Shown piece after piece: positions 8,334-17,402 of a DNA stretch of 45,574 nucleotides. Made by a program: the position numbers and the translations under genes. How positions within the stretch are numbered: position 1 is the first letter of the stretch; the number at the start of each line of letters is the position of its first letter. Where the stretch lies: positions 114,652 to 160,225 of the forward strand of contig NZ_JAEHOB010000015.1 in assembly GCF_016464705.1 (NCBI RefSeq), in the 5' to 3' direction. Under the pieces are notes generated by a model, which worked only from the letters and a program-made list of their open reading frames with translations, was not told the DNA's origin and did no database searches. The DNA is from Qaidamihabitans albus. GTDB lineage: Bacteria; Actinomycetota; Actinomycetes; Mycobacteriales; Pseudonocardiaceae.

Positions 8334-8591
8334 TCACCGCCTGTAGTGGCCGGATCTGTTCTCCGCCCAGCGGGCGATCCGGTCCCAGCGGCGCGCGGCA
8401 CGGGCCCGGCGGGCGTGCCGCCGCCCTTCGACGGCCTGGTGCATCTCCCGTATTCGAGCTCTGGCGAGCTCTTCGTAGATCAACATTCGGGTGTTCCCCT
8501 CGAAGCTGGTCGGCACGGTGCCCGGTCGATCGAGCGGTGCCGGGATGGTGGTGTGCGGTGTGTACTGGCCGGTGCTGGTTCCCGTGGTCAT
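8334..8591 (-). CDS. Conserved-looking 85-aa basic protein coupled to whiB7
   Basis: An 85-aa protein whose ATG overlaps the whiB7 stop by 4 nt (8588-8591), so it is probably translationally coupled to whiB7. The C-terminal half is an Arg/Ala-rich amphipathic helix (YEELARARIREMHQA, then RRHARRARAARRWDRIARW). I do not recognise a named family. The tight overlap and amino-acid bias argue for a real gene. A nucleic-acid-binding or ribosome-associated role is only a guess from the charge. Confidence 0.6.
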   Translation of the reverse strand: MTTGTSTGQYTPHTTIPAPLDRPGTVPTSFEGNTRMLIYEELARARIREMHQAVEGRRHARRARAARRWDRIARWAENRSGHYRR

Positions 8592-8953
8592 GCCGCGCTC
8601 CGTTCACTCATCGATGACTCGCCGACTGGGGTCTTGCGCGGACGTCCGCGTGGTCTCTTCCTGGCCACAACGGCGCCACGTTCGAAGATCTCGCCGCCCC
8701 AGACGCCCCAGGGCTCACGCCGGTCCTGCGCGCCCGCGAGGCAGGCGGCCCGTACCGGGCAGTCGGCGCACAGCCGCTTGGCCCGTTCCAGCTCGGCCGG
8801 GCTCTCAGCGAACCAGAGGTCCGCGTCGCCCGATCGGCACGGCAGCTCGAGGTCCGGTGCGGACACCGCATCGAGCAGCTCACCGACACCTGTACTGCCG
8901 GCGAGAACGTCGGGTAACGCCCCCTCTGACGCGAAGGCGGTTGCCGATGGCAT
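8588..8953 (-). CDS. whiB7: WhiB7 iron-sulfur transcription factor
   Basis: A 121-aa WhiB-family redox-sensing regulator that binds sigma-A region 4 and activates intrinsic antibiotic resistance genes. Seen: four Cys ligands for the [4Fe-4S] cluster at 39, 62, 65 and 71 (C ... CADCPVRAAC), the GVWGG turn at 83-87, and a C-terminal AT-hook (RGRPRK, 102-107). The AT-hook distinguishes WhiB7 from other Wbl proteins. A good Shine-Dalgarno (AAGGAG) lies about 9 nt before the ATG. It sits next to uvrD2, as in mycobacteria. A long leader with a candidate upstream ORF, a hairpin and an AT-rich promoter element precedes it (separate entries), indicating attenuation plus autoregulation. Confidence 0.96.
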   Translation of the reverse strand: MPSATAFASEGALPDVLAGSTGVGELLDAVSAPDLELPCRSGDADLWFAESPAELERAKRLCADCPVRAACLAGAQDRREPWGVWGGEIFERGAVVARKRPRGRPRKTPVGESSMSERSAA

Positions 8954-9012
8954 TTCCCGTTCTCCTTAGTGTTTGTCAGGTCTTCCCTGCTGGTCTGTTC
9001 TTCCTGAGACAG

Positions 9013-9055
9013 CACAAAGGCCGCGGATCCGATGTACGGTTCCGCGGCCTTTGTG
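9013..9055 (-). terminator. Hairpin attenuator in the whiB7 leader
   Basis: A perfect 15-bp inverted repeat (arms 9013-9027 and 9041-9055, 13-nt loop) ends 59 nt before the whiB7 start codon and begins 23 nt after the stop of the candidate upstream ORF. Leader attenuation by an intrinsic terminator coupled to uORF translation is established for whiB7/wblC in mycobacteria and Streptomyces. The position here fits that model. The U tract is poor, so an alternative is a Rho-dependent or pausing element. Confidence 0.7.
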
Positions 9056-9078
9056 AGCCTGTTCTCCTGACGGGAGGG

Positions 9079-9354
9079 TCAGGGGCATCTCTCACGTGGG
9101 TACGACGGAACCAGGGACCTACGGTCCTGCTTGCGGATCGGCCGCTTGACGGCCAGCGGTCGGAGCTCCGGGTTCATGTCCACGGCATCGCCGGTGGCGC
9201 TGCCGCCGAGCGCGCGCACGCGGTGAGCGTGCACAAGGTTCTCGGCATACTGACCAACCCGGGAAACGCCGGCACCCCAGTGCCCGGCCGTAACCATTTC
9301 GGTAGCGATGAACGACGGGGTGCCGGCGACTCCGATGAACTCGTTGAGCTTCAT
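9079..9354 (-). CDS. Candidate upstream ORF (leader peptide) of whiB7
   Basis: A 91-codon ORF starting at ATG 9354 (MKLNEFIGVAGTPSFI ...) with a purine-rich ribosome site (GAGAGAGG) about 10 nt upstream. It ends 23 nt before the attenuator hairpin. It lies downstream of the predicted whiB7 promoter (9434-9471), so it would be the first translated segment of the whiB7 mRNA. The C-terminal half is basic (KRPIRKQDRRS), a composition that could make translation sensitive to ribosome-targeting drugs. An in-frame ATG at 9453 would lie within the promoter and is unlikely to be used. No protein family is recognised; its role as a regulatory uORF is inferred from position. Confidence 0.55.
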   Translation of the reverse strand: MKLNEFIGVAGTPSFIATEMVTAGHWGAGVSRVGQYAENLVHAHRVRALGGSATGDAVDMNPELRPLAVKRPIRKQDRRSLVPSYPRERCP

Positions 9355-9433
9355 CACCGACACCACCTCTCTCGCGTCCAGCGGCCAGCCGGAGATCCAG
9401 CGGCCGAAACGGATGCTTCCACCCAGTACGTGC

Positions 9434-9471
9434 AGGCTATTGTTCCTGGGCACGGCACCGCAACCGATTTT
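9434..9471 (-). promoter_or_regulatory. Predicted WhiB7-dependent autoregulatory promoter
   Basis: On the minus strand AAAAT (9471-9467), a 3-bp gap, -35 TTGCGG (9463-9458), an 18-bp spacer and -10 TAGCCT (9439-9434) are in line. An AT-rich element 3 bp upstream of the -35 is the known mark of WhiB7-activated promoters. The expected start point is near 9427, about 73 nt before the uORF ATG. Confidence 0.6.
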
Positions 9472-9475
9472 CCAG

Positions 9476-9496
9476 AAAATCGCCCCGAAGGGGGCG
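9476..9496 (-). terminator. Intrinsic terminator of uvrD2
   Basis: On the minus strand a CGCCCC/GGGGCG stem with a CUUC loop is followed by AUUUU, 47 bp after the uvrD2 stop. Its U tract overlaps the AT-rich element of the whiB7 promoter. Confidence 0.6.
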
Positions 9497-9543
9497 AAGA
9501 AGCCCTGAGCTGGGCTTATGCTGCCGGCGCGGTGGCCGCCCGG

Positions 9544-11631
9544 TTACGGGCCGTCAGCCCCGCGCACCACGGCCAGCACCTCGGCGCCGAACCGTTCGAG
9601 CTTGGTCGCTCCGATACCCGAGATCGAGACGAGCGCGCTGTCGTCGGTGGGGCGCTGCTCGGCGATGGCCACGAGCGTGGCGTCGGTGAAGACGACGTAG
9701 GCGGGCACCTTGAGCTGGCGGGCCCGCTCGACGCGCCACTCCCTGAGCCGCGCCAGCAGGTCTTCGTCCAAATCGGCCGGACAGGTGGCGCAGCGCCCGA
9801 GCTTGACCTCCATGGTCGCGGTGAGCGCGCCGCCGCACACCCGGCAGCGCGCCTTGGGCCCGGACGATTTCGGCTGGGGCCGCGCGAGCTTCGCGGCCGG
9901 ATGGTCTTCCGGCATCAGCCCGTGCAGGAAGCGGCTGCGCCTGCGGTTGGGACGGCCGCCGGGGGTTCTGGACAGCGCCCACGTCAGCGACAGGTGCTTC
10001 CTGGCCCGCGTGACACCGACGTAGAACAGCCTGCGCTCCTCCTCGACGGCGTCGCCGTCACCGCTCGCGCGCTGGATCGGCACCGTGCCCTCGGCGAGAC
10101 CGACGAGGAAGACGGCGTCCCATTCCAGCCCTTTGGCGGCGTGCAGCGAGGCCAGCGTGACGCCCTCGACGGTGGGCGGATGCTGCGCCGCGGCGCGGTG
10201 TTCCAGCTCGGCGACGTAGCGCGCCAGACCCGCGCCTTCCGTGGTGGCGGCGAGTTCCTCGGCGAGCTCCACGAGCGCGAGCAGCGCGTCCCACCGTTCC
10301 TTCGCGGCACCCCCCGCGGGCGGCGACTCCGTCAGTCCGGCACCGGCAAGGACCTGCCGGACGCGCGGCACCAGCTCCCCGTCCGGCTCGGCGGCGGCGG
10401 CCGTCCGCAACGCCGCCATGGCCTGCCGGATCTCCCGCCGGGCGAAGAACCGTTCCCCGCCGCGCACGAGGTACGGGATGCCCGCTTCGGACAGCGCCTG
10501 CTCGTAGGCCTCGGACTGCGCGTTGACGCGGTACAGCACGGCGATCTCGCTCGGAGGCACTCCGGCGTCCAGCAACTCGCGGATCCGGGCCGCCACGGCG
10601 GCGGCCTCGGCGGCCTCGTCGTCGTGCTCGCCGAACCGCGGGGGCGGCCCGTCGGGCTGCTGCCCGACGAGGCGCAGCCGCGAGCCGGCAGGCCGGCCAC
10701 GGGCGGCACCGATCACCTGGTTGGCCAGCGACACCACCTGCGGGGTCGACCGGTAGTCCCGTTCCAGGCGCACCACGGTGGCGTCCGGGAAGCGCCGGGT
10801 GAACTCCAGCAGCGGGCGTGGCGACGCGCCGCCGAAGGAGTAGATGGTCTGGTTCGCGTCGCCGACCACCGTGAGGTCGTCCCGGCCGCCGAGCCACGCG
10901 TCGAGCAGCCGCTGCTGCGCGGGCGTCACGTCCTGGTACTCGTCGACGATGAAGCAGCGGTACCGGTCGCGGAACTCCTCGGCGACCGCGCTGTGCTCCT
11001 CCAGTGCCGCCGTCGTGTGCAGGAGGAGGTCGTCGAAGTCGAGCAGCCGAGCGTCGTTCTTGAGCTTCTCGTACATCCGGTAGAGCTCGGCGAGCCGCGC
11101 GGCGGGTTCGGGAATGTCGCGGCTCAGGCGCCCGGCGACCGCCGGGTAGTCGTCCGGGCCGACGAGCGAGGCCTTCGCCCATTCGATCTCACTCGCGAGG
11201 TCGCGCAACACCTCGATCTCGGTGGGCATGCCCAGCCGGTTGGCGGCCTGCCCGACGAGCCGCAGCTTGTTCCCTTCGAGCAGGTCCCACTGCCGGTCGC
11301 CCACCACGCGAGGCCAGAAGTACCGGAGCTGGCGCAGGGCGGCCGCGTGGAACGTCCGCGCCTGCGCTCCCTCGACGCCGAGGCGACGCAGCCGTGCGCG
11401 CATCTCCCCCGCCGCGCGTGCGGTGAAGGTGACGGCGAGGACCTGGCCCGCGGCCACATGACCGGAATCGACCAGGTAGGCGATGCGATGGGTGATCGTC
11501 CTCGTCTTGCCCGTGCCCGCACCCGCGAGCACGCAGACCGGGCCGCGGGGGGCGCACGCCACGGCCCGCTGCTCGGGGTCGAGCCCCTCGAGCAGGCTCG
11601 GCCGGAGCTTCGATTGACGTGCGCTGCCCAC
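9544..11631 (-). CDS. uvrD2: UvrD2-type superfamily I DNA helicase with HRDC domain
   Basis: A 695-aa 3'-5' DNA helicase of the actinobacterial UvrD2 type. Seen: Walker A GAGTGKT at residues 37-43, motif [13 protein letters not shown], motif [18 protein letters not shown], motif [13 protein letters not shown], motif [15 protein letters not shown] and motif [13 protein letters not shown]. After the motor come a tetracysteine zinc motif (CRVCGG ... CATC) and a C-terminal HRDC domain (about residues 615-690), the architecture of mycobacterial UvrD2. GTG 11631 follows a GAGGA ribosome site; an in-frame GTG at 11676 is an alternative. It is divergent from the DUF4191 gene. In mycobacteria the orthologue Rv3198c is essential and lies beside whiB7. 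Confidence 0.95.
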   Translation of the reverse strand: MGSARQSKLRPSLLEGLDPEQRAVACAPRGPVCVLAGAGTGKTRTITHRIAYLVDSGHVAAGQVLAVTFTARAAGEMRARLRRLGVEGAQARTFHAAALRQLRYFWPRVVGDRQWDLLEGNKLRLVGQAANRLGMPTEIEVLRDLASEIEWAKASLVGPDDYPAVAGRLSRDIPEPAARLAELYRMYEKLKNDARLLDFDDLLLHTTAALEEHSAVAEEFRDRYRCFIVDEYQDVTPAQQRLLDAWLGGRDDLTVVGDANQTIYSFGGASPRPLLEFTRRFPDATVVRLERDYRSTPQVVSLANQVIGAARGRPAGSRLRLVGQQPDGPPPRFGEHDDEAAEAAAVAARIRELLDAGVPPSEIAVLYRVNAQSEAYEQALSEAGIPYLVRGGERFFARREIRQAMAALRTAAAAEPDGELVPRVRQVLAGAGLTESPPAGGAAKERWDALLALVELAEELAATTEGAGLARYVAELEHRAAAQHPPTVEGVTLASLHAAKGLEWDAVFLVGLAEGTVPIQRASGDGDAVEEERRLFYVGVTRARKHLSLTWALSRTPGGRPNRRRSRFLHGLMPEDHPAAKLARPQPKSSGPKARCRVCGGALTATMEVKLGRCATCPADLDEDLLARLREWRVERARQLKVPAYVVFTDATLVAIAEQRPTDDSALVSISGIGATKLERFGAEVLAVVRGADGP

Positions 11632-11696
11632 GGCCGCATCCTCGCAGAGGGGACCGACAGGTCCACGCCTGGCCACCCGGCCGTATCCTGGTCGGC

Positions 11697-12425
11697 ATGG
11701 CGGGAAAGCAGGACAAGGAAGCTGCTAAGCAGGCCAAGAAGGAGAAGCGCGCGCAGAGCAAGGCCAAGCGCGGGCAGATCTTCCAGGCGTTCAAAATGCA
11801 GCGCAAGGAAGACAAGGCACTCATCCCCTGGATGCTGGGCTCTTTCGTGGTCGTCGCGGGCGCGGTGTTCGGGATCGGCTGGCTCTTCGCCATCCAGTGG
11901 TTGCTGCTGCCGATCGGCCTCATGCTCGGGCTGCTTGCCGCCGTGATCATCTTCGGCCGCCGGGTCCAGAAGACCGTGTACAGCAAGGCCGACGGTCAGC
12001 CGGGTGCCGCCGCGTGGGCACTGGACAACCTGCGCGGCAAGTGGCGGGTGACGCAGACCGTGGCCGCGACGACCCAGCTCGACGCGGTGCACCGCGTACT
12101 CGGCGGGCCCGGCGTCGTGCTGGTGGCCGAGGGCGCGCCGCACCGGGTGAAGGGCCTGCTCGCGCAGGAGAAGAAGCGGATCTCCAGGCTCGTCGGCGAC
12201 ACGCCGATCTACGACCTCGTCATCGGCCACGAGGAGGGCCAGGTGCCGCTGCGCAAGCTGCAGAGCCACCTGGCGAAGCTGCCGCGCAACCTCAAGCCCA
12301 AGCAGGTCGACGCGCTGGAGGCCAAGCTGGCGGCGCTGGGCAACCGAGGCGCCGCGATGCCGAAGGGGCCGACGCCGCAGGGCGCCAAGATGCGTAACGT
12401 GCAGCGCACCATCCGCCGCCGCTGA
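11697..12425 (+). CDS. DUF4191 integral membrane protein
   Basis: A 242-aa DUF4191 protein. Seen: a Lys-rich N-terminal helix (residues 1-35), two adjacent transmembrane segments (about 45-65 and 68-90), then a soluble domain with the [18 protein letters not shown] segment typical of the family and a Lys-rich tail ([12 protein letters not shown]). The ATG at 11697 directly follows the conserved start [17 protein letters not shown]. In M. tuberculosis the homologue Rv2219 is followed by an RDD protein and glnA1, as here. The function is unknown. It converges with the RDD gene over a 73-bp gap. Confidence 0.88.
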   Translation: MAGKQDKEAAKQAKKEKRAQSKAKRGQIFQAFKMQRKEDKALIPWMLGSFVVVAGAVFGIGWLFAIQWLLLPIGLMLGLLAAVIIFGRRVQKTVYSKADGQPGAAAWALDNLRGKWRVTQTVAATTQLDAVHRVLGGPGVVLVAEGAPHRVKGLLAQEKKRISRLVGDTPIYDLVIGHEEGQVPLRKLQSHLAKLPRNLKPKQVDALEAKLAALGNRGAAMPKGPTPQGAKMRNVQRTIRRR

Positions 12426-12432
12426 CCATCCT

Positions 12433-12452
12433 CCGCCGGACTTGGCCGGCGG
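12433..12452. terminator. Possible bidirectional terminator between DUF4191 and RDD genes
   Basis: A CCGCCGG/CCGGCGG 7-bp stem with a 6-nt loop lies 8 nt after the DUF4191 stop in the convergent gap. It has no U tract. Confidence 0.35.
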
Positions 12453-12498
12453 CGGCATGACGGCCCCGTCGGCATGGCCTCGCCGCCAGGGCGGACGG

Positions 12499-12984
12499 TC
12501 AGCGCATCCGGACGACGACGGTGCCGGTCGCCCGGTCGTGCCAGCCACGGTTGTCGGCGTTGCGCACCGCCGCCGGGATGATGAGGAAGGTGAGCACGGC
12601 GCGCACGAGCGCGCGCCACACGCCCACCATGCTGCGGCCGTCGAGCCTCGCCACCCGCACGCCGCACACCGCCATGCCCGGGGTGAAGCCGAAGACGGCC
12701 GCGGGAACCGCGGTGATCGCCACCCACATCACCAGTGACCAGATGTTGAACTGCTGCATCACGCCGGGGTCGGCGAACTCCGGCCGGATGAACAGGGAGG
12801 TCAGCAGCGACGCGAGCAGCAGGTCCACGACCAGGCCGAGAAAGCGGCGGCCGCTTCCGGCCACGGCGCCAACGCCGTCCTCCGGCAGCCGGAGATGCTC
12901 GCCGGGCCAGCGCGGCGGCTCGCTGTCGGCCGCGGCACGCGCGGTCGCGGGTGAGGAGAGCCACTCGCCGGTCCATCTAGCCAC
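12499..12984 (-). CDS. RDD-family membrane protein
   Basis: A 161-aa RDD-family protein with about three transmembrane segments (FLGLVVDLLLASLLTSLF, IWSLVMWVAITAVPAAVFGF, ALVRAVLTFLIIPAAV). The family Arg-Asp-Asp signature is changed to R-R-F-L-G-L-V-V-D near residue 45, keeping the Arg and one Asp. The GTG at 12984 gives a start VARWTGEWLSS with a plausible length. In mycobacteria the corresponding gene is Rv2219A, between DUF4191 and glnA1. RDD proteins are of uncertain role; some have been proposed as ion transporters. The gene diverges from glnA. Confidence 0.82.
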   Translation of the reverse strand: MARWTGEWLSSPATARAAADSEPPRWPGEHLRLPEDGVGAVAGSGRRFLGLVVDLLLASLLTSLFIRPEFADPGVMQQFNIWSLVMWVAITAVPAAVFGFTPGMAVCGVRVARLDGRSMVGVWRALVRAVLTFLIIPAAVRNADNRGWHDRATGTVVVRMR

Positions 12985-13052
12985 CCGAACAGGGTATGTG
13001 GCTGGCGCGGAGGCCGCCCGCCCTGGTCGACCAACCGGCATCCACCAACCCG

Positions 13053-13106
13053 TTAACGTCGGCGAAACATACGGGTGACGGTCGGGCAACACCGCGCTCT
13101 TAGCGT
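13053..13106 (+). promoter_or_regulatory. GlnR box and promoter of glnA
   Basis: Two a-b repeats with exact spacing: TTAAC (13053-13057), n6, GAAAC (13064-13068), n6, GTGAC (13075-13079), n6, GCAAC (13086-13090). This fits the actinomycete GlnR consensus GTnAC-n6-GAAAC repeated at 22-nt spacing. A -10-like TAGCGT follows at 13101-13106 with no good -35, as expected for an activator-dependent promoter. It indicates nitrogen control of glnA by GlnR. Confidence 0.8.
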
Positions 13107-13157
13107 TAGCCGAAGAGAGTACTGCCGCCGGCAACGAACACAAAGGAGTCACCGAGG

Positions 13158-14582
<1,425 letters not shown>

Positions 14583-14629
14583 AAAACGGCTGGCTGAGCA
14601 GCACCGATGCGGCAGATGCGCCGCCTGGC

Positions 14630-14666
14630 GAGAGAGCCGGGAGGAGTGTCACCTCCCGGCTCTCTC
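14630..14666. terminator. Strong bidirectional terminator between glnA and the island
   Basis: A perfect 15-bp stem (14630-14644 with 14652-14666) and a 7-nt loop (14645-14651) lie between the convergent glnA and amidohydrolase genes. There is no U tract, which is common in actinomycetes. Confidence 0.75.
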
Positions 14667-14668
14667 GG

Positions 14669-15682
14669 TCAGGAGATGCCGAGGAGCCGGGCCGCGTTGC
14701 CCCCGCTGACGAGGTCGACCTCGGCCTGCGGCATCCCCTCCCTGCCGAGGAACGCCAGCGGGTCGTCCTCGCCCATGTCGTAGGGATAGTCGGTACCGAG
14801 GAGGATGCGATCGGCGCCGTACTTGTCGATCAGGAATCTCAGTTGGTCGGTCTCGAACACCATCGTGTCGAAGTAGAACCGACCGAGGTAGCTACTCGGC
14901 GGATGCGGAACTCCCTCGCTGACATCCTCTCGGGCCCGCCAGCCGTGGTCGATCCTGCCCGCGTATGCCGGCAGGTATCCCCCGCCGTGCACGACCACGA
15001 TCTTCAGGTCCGGGTAGCGCTCCATGACACCGTCGAAGATCAGGTGCGCCTGGGCAAGTGTGGCTTCGAATGCGTGGCCGATGATGTTGACGAAGTTGTG
15101 ACCCTGGAGCCGATCGGGGTGGGTCGCGCCCTGGGTATGGATCACCACGACGGCACCCAGCGCTTCCACCTCGGCCCAGAACGGGTCGAGCCGCGCGGCG
15201 GAGATCTCCTCGCCCTCCACATGCGTGCCGATCTCTATACCGCGCATCCCGAGCTCATGGACCAGGTACCGCAACTCCTGCACCGCTGCGTCGACATCCT
15301 GCAGCGGCACGGAACCCAGGGGGACGAAGCGGCCCGGACGCCTGATCGTCGCCTCCACGAGCTCTTCGTTCATCAGGCGTGACACCTTCGCGCCGAGGTC
15401 CGCGTCAGCCCAGTAGTAGAACTGGTAGACGGCAGGAGCCACGGCCTGGATGTCCACGCCCATCATGTCCATGTCGGCGATCCGGACATCGAGGTCGTCC
15501 ATCTTCGGCCTGATCGCTGCAAGCTGGCGCTCGTTCACCCTGCGCGTCGTGGCGTTCCCGTGCCCGAGGGCCACCTTTCCGGCGGCGATCGACGCCTGCT
15601 GCATGAACTGGGTCGCGGGGGCGCACTCACGGTGGCAGTGGATGTCGACGACGGGGCCGTCGCTACGGCGTGGCCTGCTCAT
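14669..15682 (-). CDS. ACMSD-type amidohydrolase (decarboxylase/hydratase family)
   Basis: A 337-aa metal-dependent amidohydrolase of the amidohydrolase_2 group, which includes 2-amino-3-carboxymuconate-semialdehyde decarboxylase and 4-oxalomesaconate hydratase. Seen: the N-terminal HxH metal motif in VVDIHCH, IHTQGATHP and IGHAFEATLAQAHLIFDGVMERYPDLKIVVVHGGG with the metal His positions, and the terminal LLGTDYPYDMGEDDP Asp. The ATG at 15682 lies 3 nt after the upstream cupin stop, so the two are co-transcribed. In this cluster it may decarboxylate, hydrate or hydrolyse a ring-opened acid. The exact reaction cannot be assigned. Confidence 0.82.
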   Translation of the reverse strand: MSRPRRSDGPVVDIHCHRECAPATQFMQQASIAAGKVALGHGNATTRRVNERQLAAIRPKMDDLDVRIADMDMMGVDIQAVAPAVYQFYYWADADLGAKVSRLMNEELVEATIRRPGRFVPLGSVPLQDVDAAVQELRYLVHELGMRGIEIGTHVEGEEISAARLDPFWAEVEALGAVVVIHTQGATHPDRLQGHNFVNIIGHAFEATLAQAHLIFDGVMERYPDLKIVVVHGGGYLPAYAGRIDHGWRAREDVSEGVPHPPSSYLGRFYFDTMVFETDQLRFLIDKYGADRILLGTDYPYDMGEDDPLAFLGREGMPQAEVDLVSGGNAARLLGIS

Positions 15683-15685
15683 GCT

Positions 15686-16036
15686 CTACACCAGCTCGCC
15701 GGTCTTGTCGTAGTTCGGATCGACGAGCAGCTTGAACGACAGCGCCGTCGTGGCTTCCTTGGCCACGGCCCGGTGCGGCACGTTGGAGGGATGGTAGCTG
15801 GCCTGGCCGGGACGGACCTCGTAGACCTGCTCGCCGAGGGTGACCTCGAAGACGCCGTCGAGCACGTAGAGGATCTGTTCCTCGGGGTGCTGGTGCATCT
15901 CCGCACCCTTGCCGGCATCGAAACGGATCTTCGTCAGCTCCATCATGTCGCTGCGAAGGACCTGCCCACGCCCGGTGGAGTAATGGCCGGCGACCAGGTT
16001 GTCCGCGTCCCGCTCATCGAAAGTTACCAGCCCCAC
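15686..16036 (-). CDS. Small cupin protein 1
   Basis: A 116-aa single-domain cupin. Seen: motif 1 GAEMHQHPEEQILYVLDGVFEVTLG (two His and a Glu as metal ligands) and motif 2 PGQASYHPSNVPHRAV with the third His. The GTG at 16036 has AAAGGAG 8 nt upstream. It is first in an operon with the amidohydrolase. It resembles the second cupin at 24237-24572, so the two probably arose by duplication. Possible roles are a small dioxygenase, an isomerase, or a metabolite-binding accessory protein. Its small size argues against a classical gentisate- or homogentisate-type dioxygenase. Confidence 0.78.
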   Translation of the reverse strand: MGLVTFDERDADNLVAGHYSTGRGQVLRSDMMELTKIRFDAGKGAEMHQHPEEQILYVLDGVFEVTLGEQVYEVRPGQASYHPSNVPHRAVAKEATTALSFKLLVDPNYDKTGELV

Positions 16037-16130
16037 GTGATGACTCCTTTTCCGGTGACGACGTTGGGCGCTGCAGAAGACTGCCGGCGCTCGCCCACCT
16101 TTACGCGCGTCGAGTTTGTCGCGGATTTTA

Positions 16131-16153
16131 TACGATGCATGGTGCACCGTCAA
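16131..16153 (-). promoter_or_regulatory. Predicted promoter of the cupin-amidohydrolase operon
   Basis: On the minus strand TTGACG, a spacer of about 17 bp containing the palindrome ATGCAT, and TAAAAT (TANNNT type) lie in the divergent 272-bp gap. Coordinates are approximate by a few bases at the -10 end. Confidence 0.45.
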
Positions 16154-16231
16154 CCGCGCATCCGGTCTCTGCGACGTTCCGATCGGTCCGGCCACCAGGG
16201 CGCTTCGAAAGACACAGGTGTGCCAGTGAGA

Positions 16232-16250
16232 GTAAAGTCCTATACTTTAC
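16232..16250 (+). promoter_or_regulatory. Inverted-repeat operator over the -10 of the Gfo/Idh-molybdenum hydroxylase operon
   Basis: GTAAAGT (16232-16238), CCTAT, ACTTTAC (16244-16250) is a perfect 7-bp inverted repeat overlapping a strong -10 TATACT (16241-16246), with no good -35. It looks like a regulator-controlled promoter for the genes starting at 16309. The cognate protein is unknown; the GntR regulator at 33952-34665 is a candidate. Confidence 0.55.
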
Positions 16251-16308
16251 AGATTCGCACAGATGTAGTGCAGTAGGCACGGAAAGCTGGTCGAGGAAGG
16301 GAACAGGC

Positions 16309-17388
16309 GTGGAACGTATCAACGTAGGCGTCATCGGCACCGGCTGGTGCGGAGGGATCCGGGCCCGCACCGCCGCGGGCAGTGCTCTCGTCGGCGAGCT
16401 CCACCTGTGCGAGACGAACTCGGAGCGGTTGTCCGAAGTGGCCTCACAGACCGATGCCACGTCTGCTACCGCGGACTACGAGTCGTTGATCCGCAACCCC
16501 GACGTGCACGCGGTGATGATCTCCGCCACGCCCGAGACCACGCACTATCCGATGGCCCGCGCCGCTCTGACGGCAGGCAAGCACGTGCTGTTGGAGAAGC
16601 CACTTGCGCTCACCCTCGACGAGGCCGACGAGCTCGTGACCCTGGCGGAGAAGAACGGGTTGAAGTTCACCATCGGCTACTCGCAACGCTTCAACTCCAA
16701 GCAGGCGCTGGTGAAGAGGAGTATCGACGACGGCACTCTCGGGATACCCGTCAGTGGCCTTGTGAGCCGGCACATCACACGGAAGCTCGGCGACAAGATC
16801 GGCGGCCGGATCAAGTTGTCACCGGCCGCGATGGAGGCCACCCACGACATCGACTTCCTGCTCTGGTGCATGGAGCCGGCGAAGCCGGTGCGGGTTTACG
16901 CCCAGGCGGTCGAGCGGGTCATGAAGGACAAGTACGACGTCGCCGACTGCATGTCCATCGTCGTCACCCTGGACAACGGCGTGGTACTGACGATCGGCGC
17001 CGGCTGGGTCCTGCCGCCCGGCTACCCCAACTTCTCCTCGACCTGGATCGAGGTCGTCGGCAGCGAGGGAGCGCTCATCATCGACGACACCCACCGCGAC
17101 ACTGTCCTCAACACGATGTCGGACGGCATGATGCTGCCCCTGTCGACCATGCCCGGTGAGGAGGTGGAGCACGTTTTCGCCGGCCCGATGCACGCCGAGA
17201 CCCTGCACTTCCTCGAGGCCGTGGCCCGCGACCGGCCGGTACTCGTGACCCCGAGGCAAGCACGGCAGGCGATGGAGGTCTACATCGCCGCTGACCTCTC
17301 CGCGGAGACGAACCAGTCGGTGACGCTCCCGCTGGACACCATCCAGCAGTCGGAGGCGCTCGCCCTGGCCGGGCTCGTCACGCGCTGA
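16309..17388 (+). CDS. Gfo/Idh/MocA-family oxidoreductase 1
   Basis: A 359-aa NAD(P)-dependent dehydrogenase. Seen: N-terminal nucleotide-binding VGVIGTGWCGGIRAR, the family EKPLALTLDEADELV motif with the catalytic Lys, GYSQRFN, and the catalytic His-containing AMEATHDIDFLLWCM. The GTG at 16309 follows a GGAAGGGA ribosome site. It lies 14 nt before the molybdenum hydroxylase gene, so they are co-transcribed. It is paralogous to the second Gfo/Idh protein (30528-31661): both share a DDTHRDTVL/EDTHRDLVL block. The family oxidises hydroxyl, imine or sugar-like substrates, and LigC of protocatechuate 4,5-cleavage is a member. The substrate here is unknown. Confidence 0.85.
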   Translation: MERINVGVIGTGWCGGIRARTAAGSALVGELHLCETNSERLSEVASQTDATSATADYESLIRNPDVHAVMISATPETTHYPMARAALTAGKHVLLEKPLALTLDEADELVTLAEKNGLKFTIGYSQRFNSKQALVKRSIDDGTLGIPVSGLVSRHITRKLGDKIGGRIKLSPAAMEATHDIDFLLWCMEPAKPVRVYAQAVERVMKDKYDVADCMSIVVTLDNGVVLTIGAGWVLPPGYPNFSSTWIEVVGSEGALIIDDTHRDTVLNTMSDGMMLPLSTMPGEEVEHVFAGPMHAETLHFLEAVARDRPVLVTPRQARQAMEVYIAADLSAETNQSVTLPLDTIQQSEALALAGLVTR

Positions 17389-17402
17389 GCTGAGCGCACG
17401 CG

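Noticed and set aside
8491-11946. Very long plus-strand open frame opposite whiB7 and uvrD2 (1151 codons)
   Set aside because: It spans two genes with clear motifs on the other strand and their intergenic control region. The residue composition is that of an antisense shadow.
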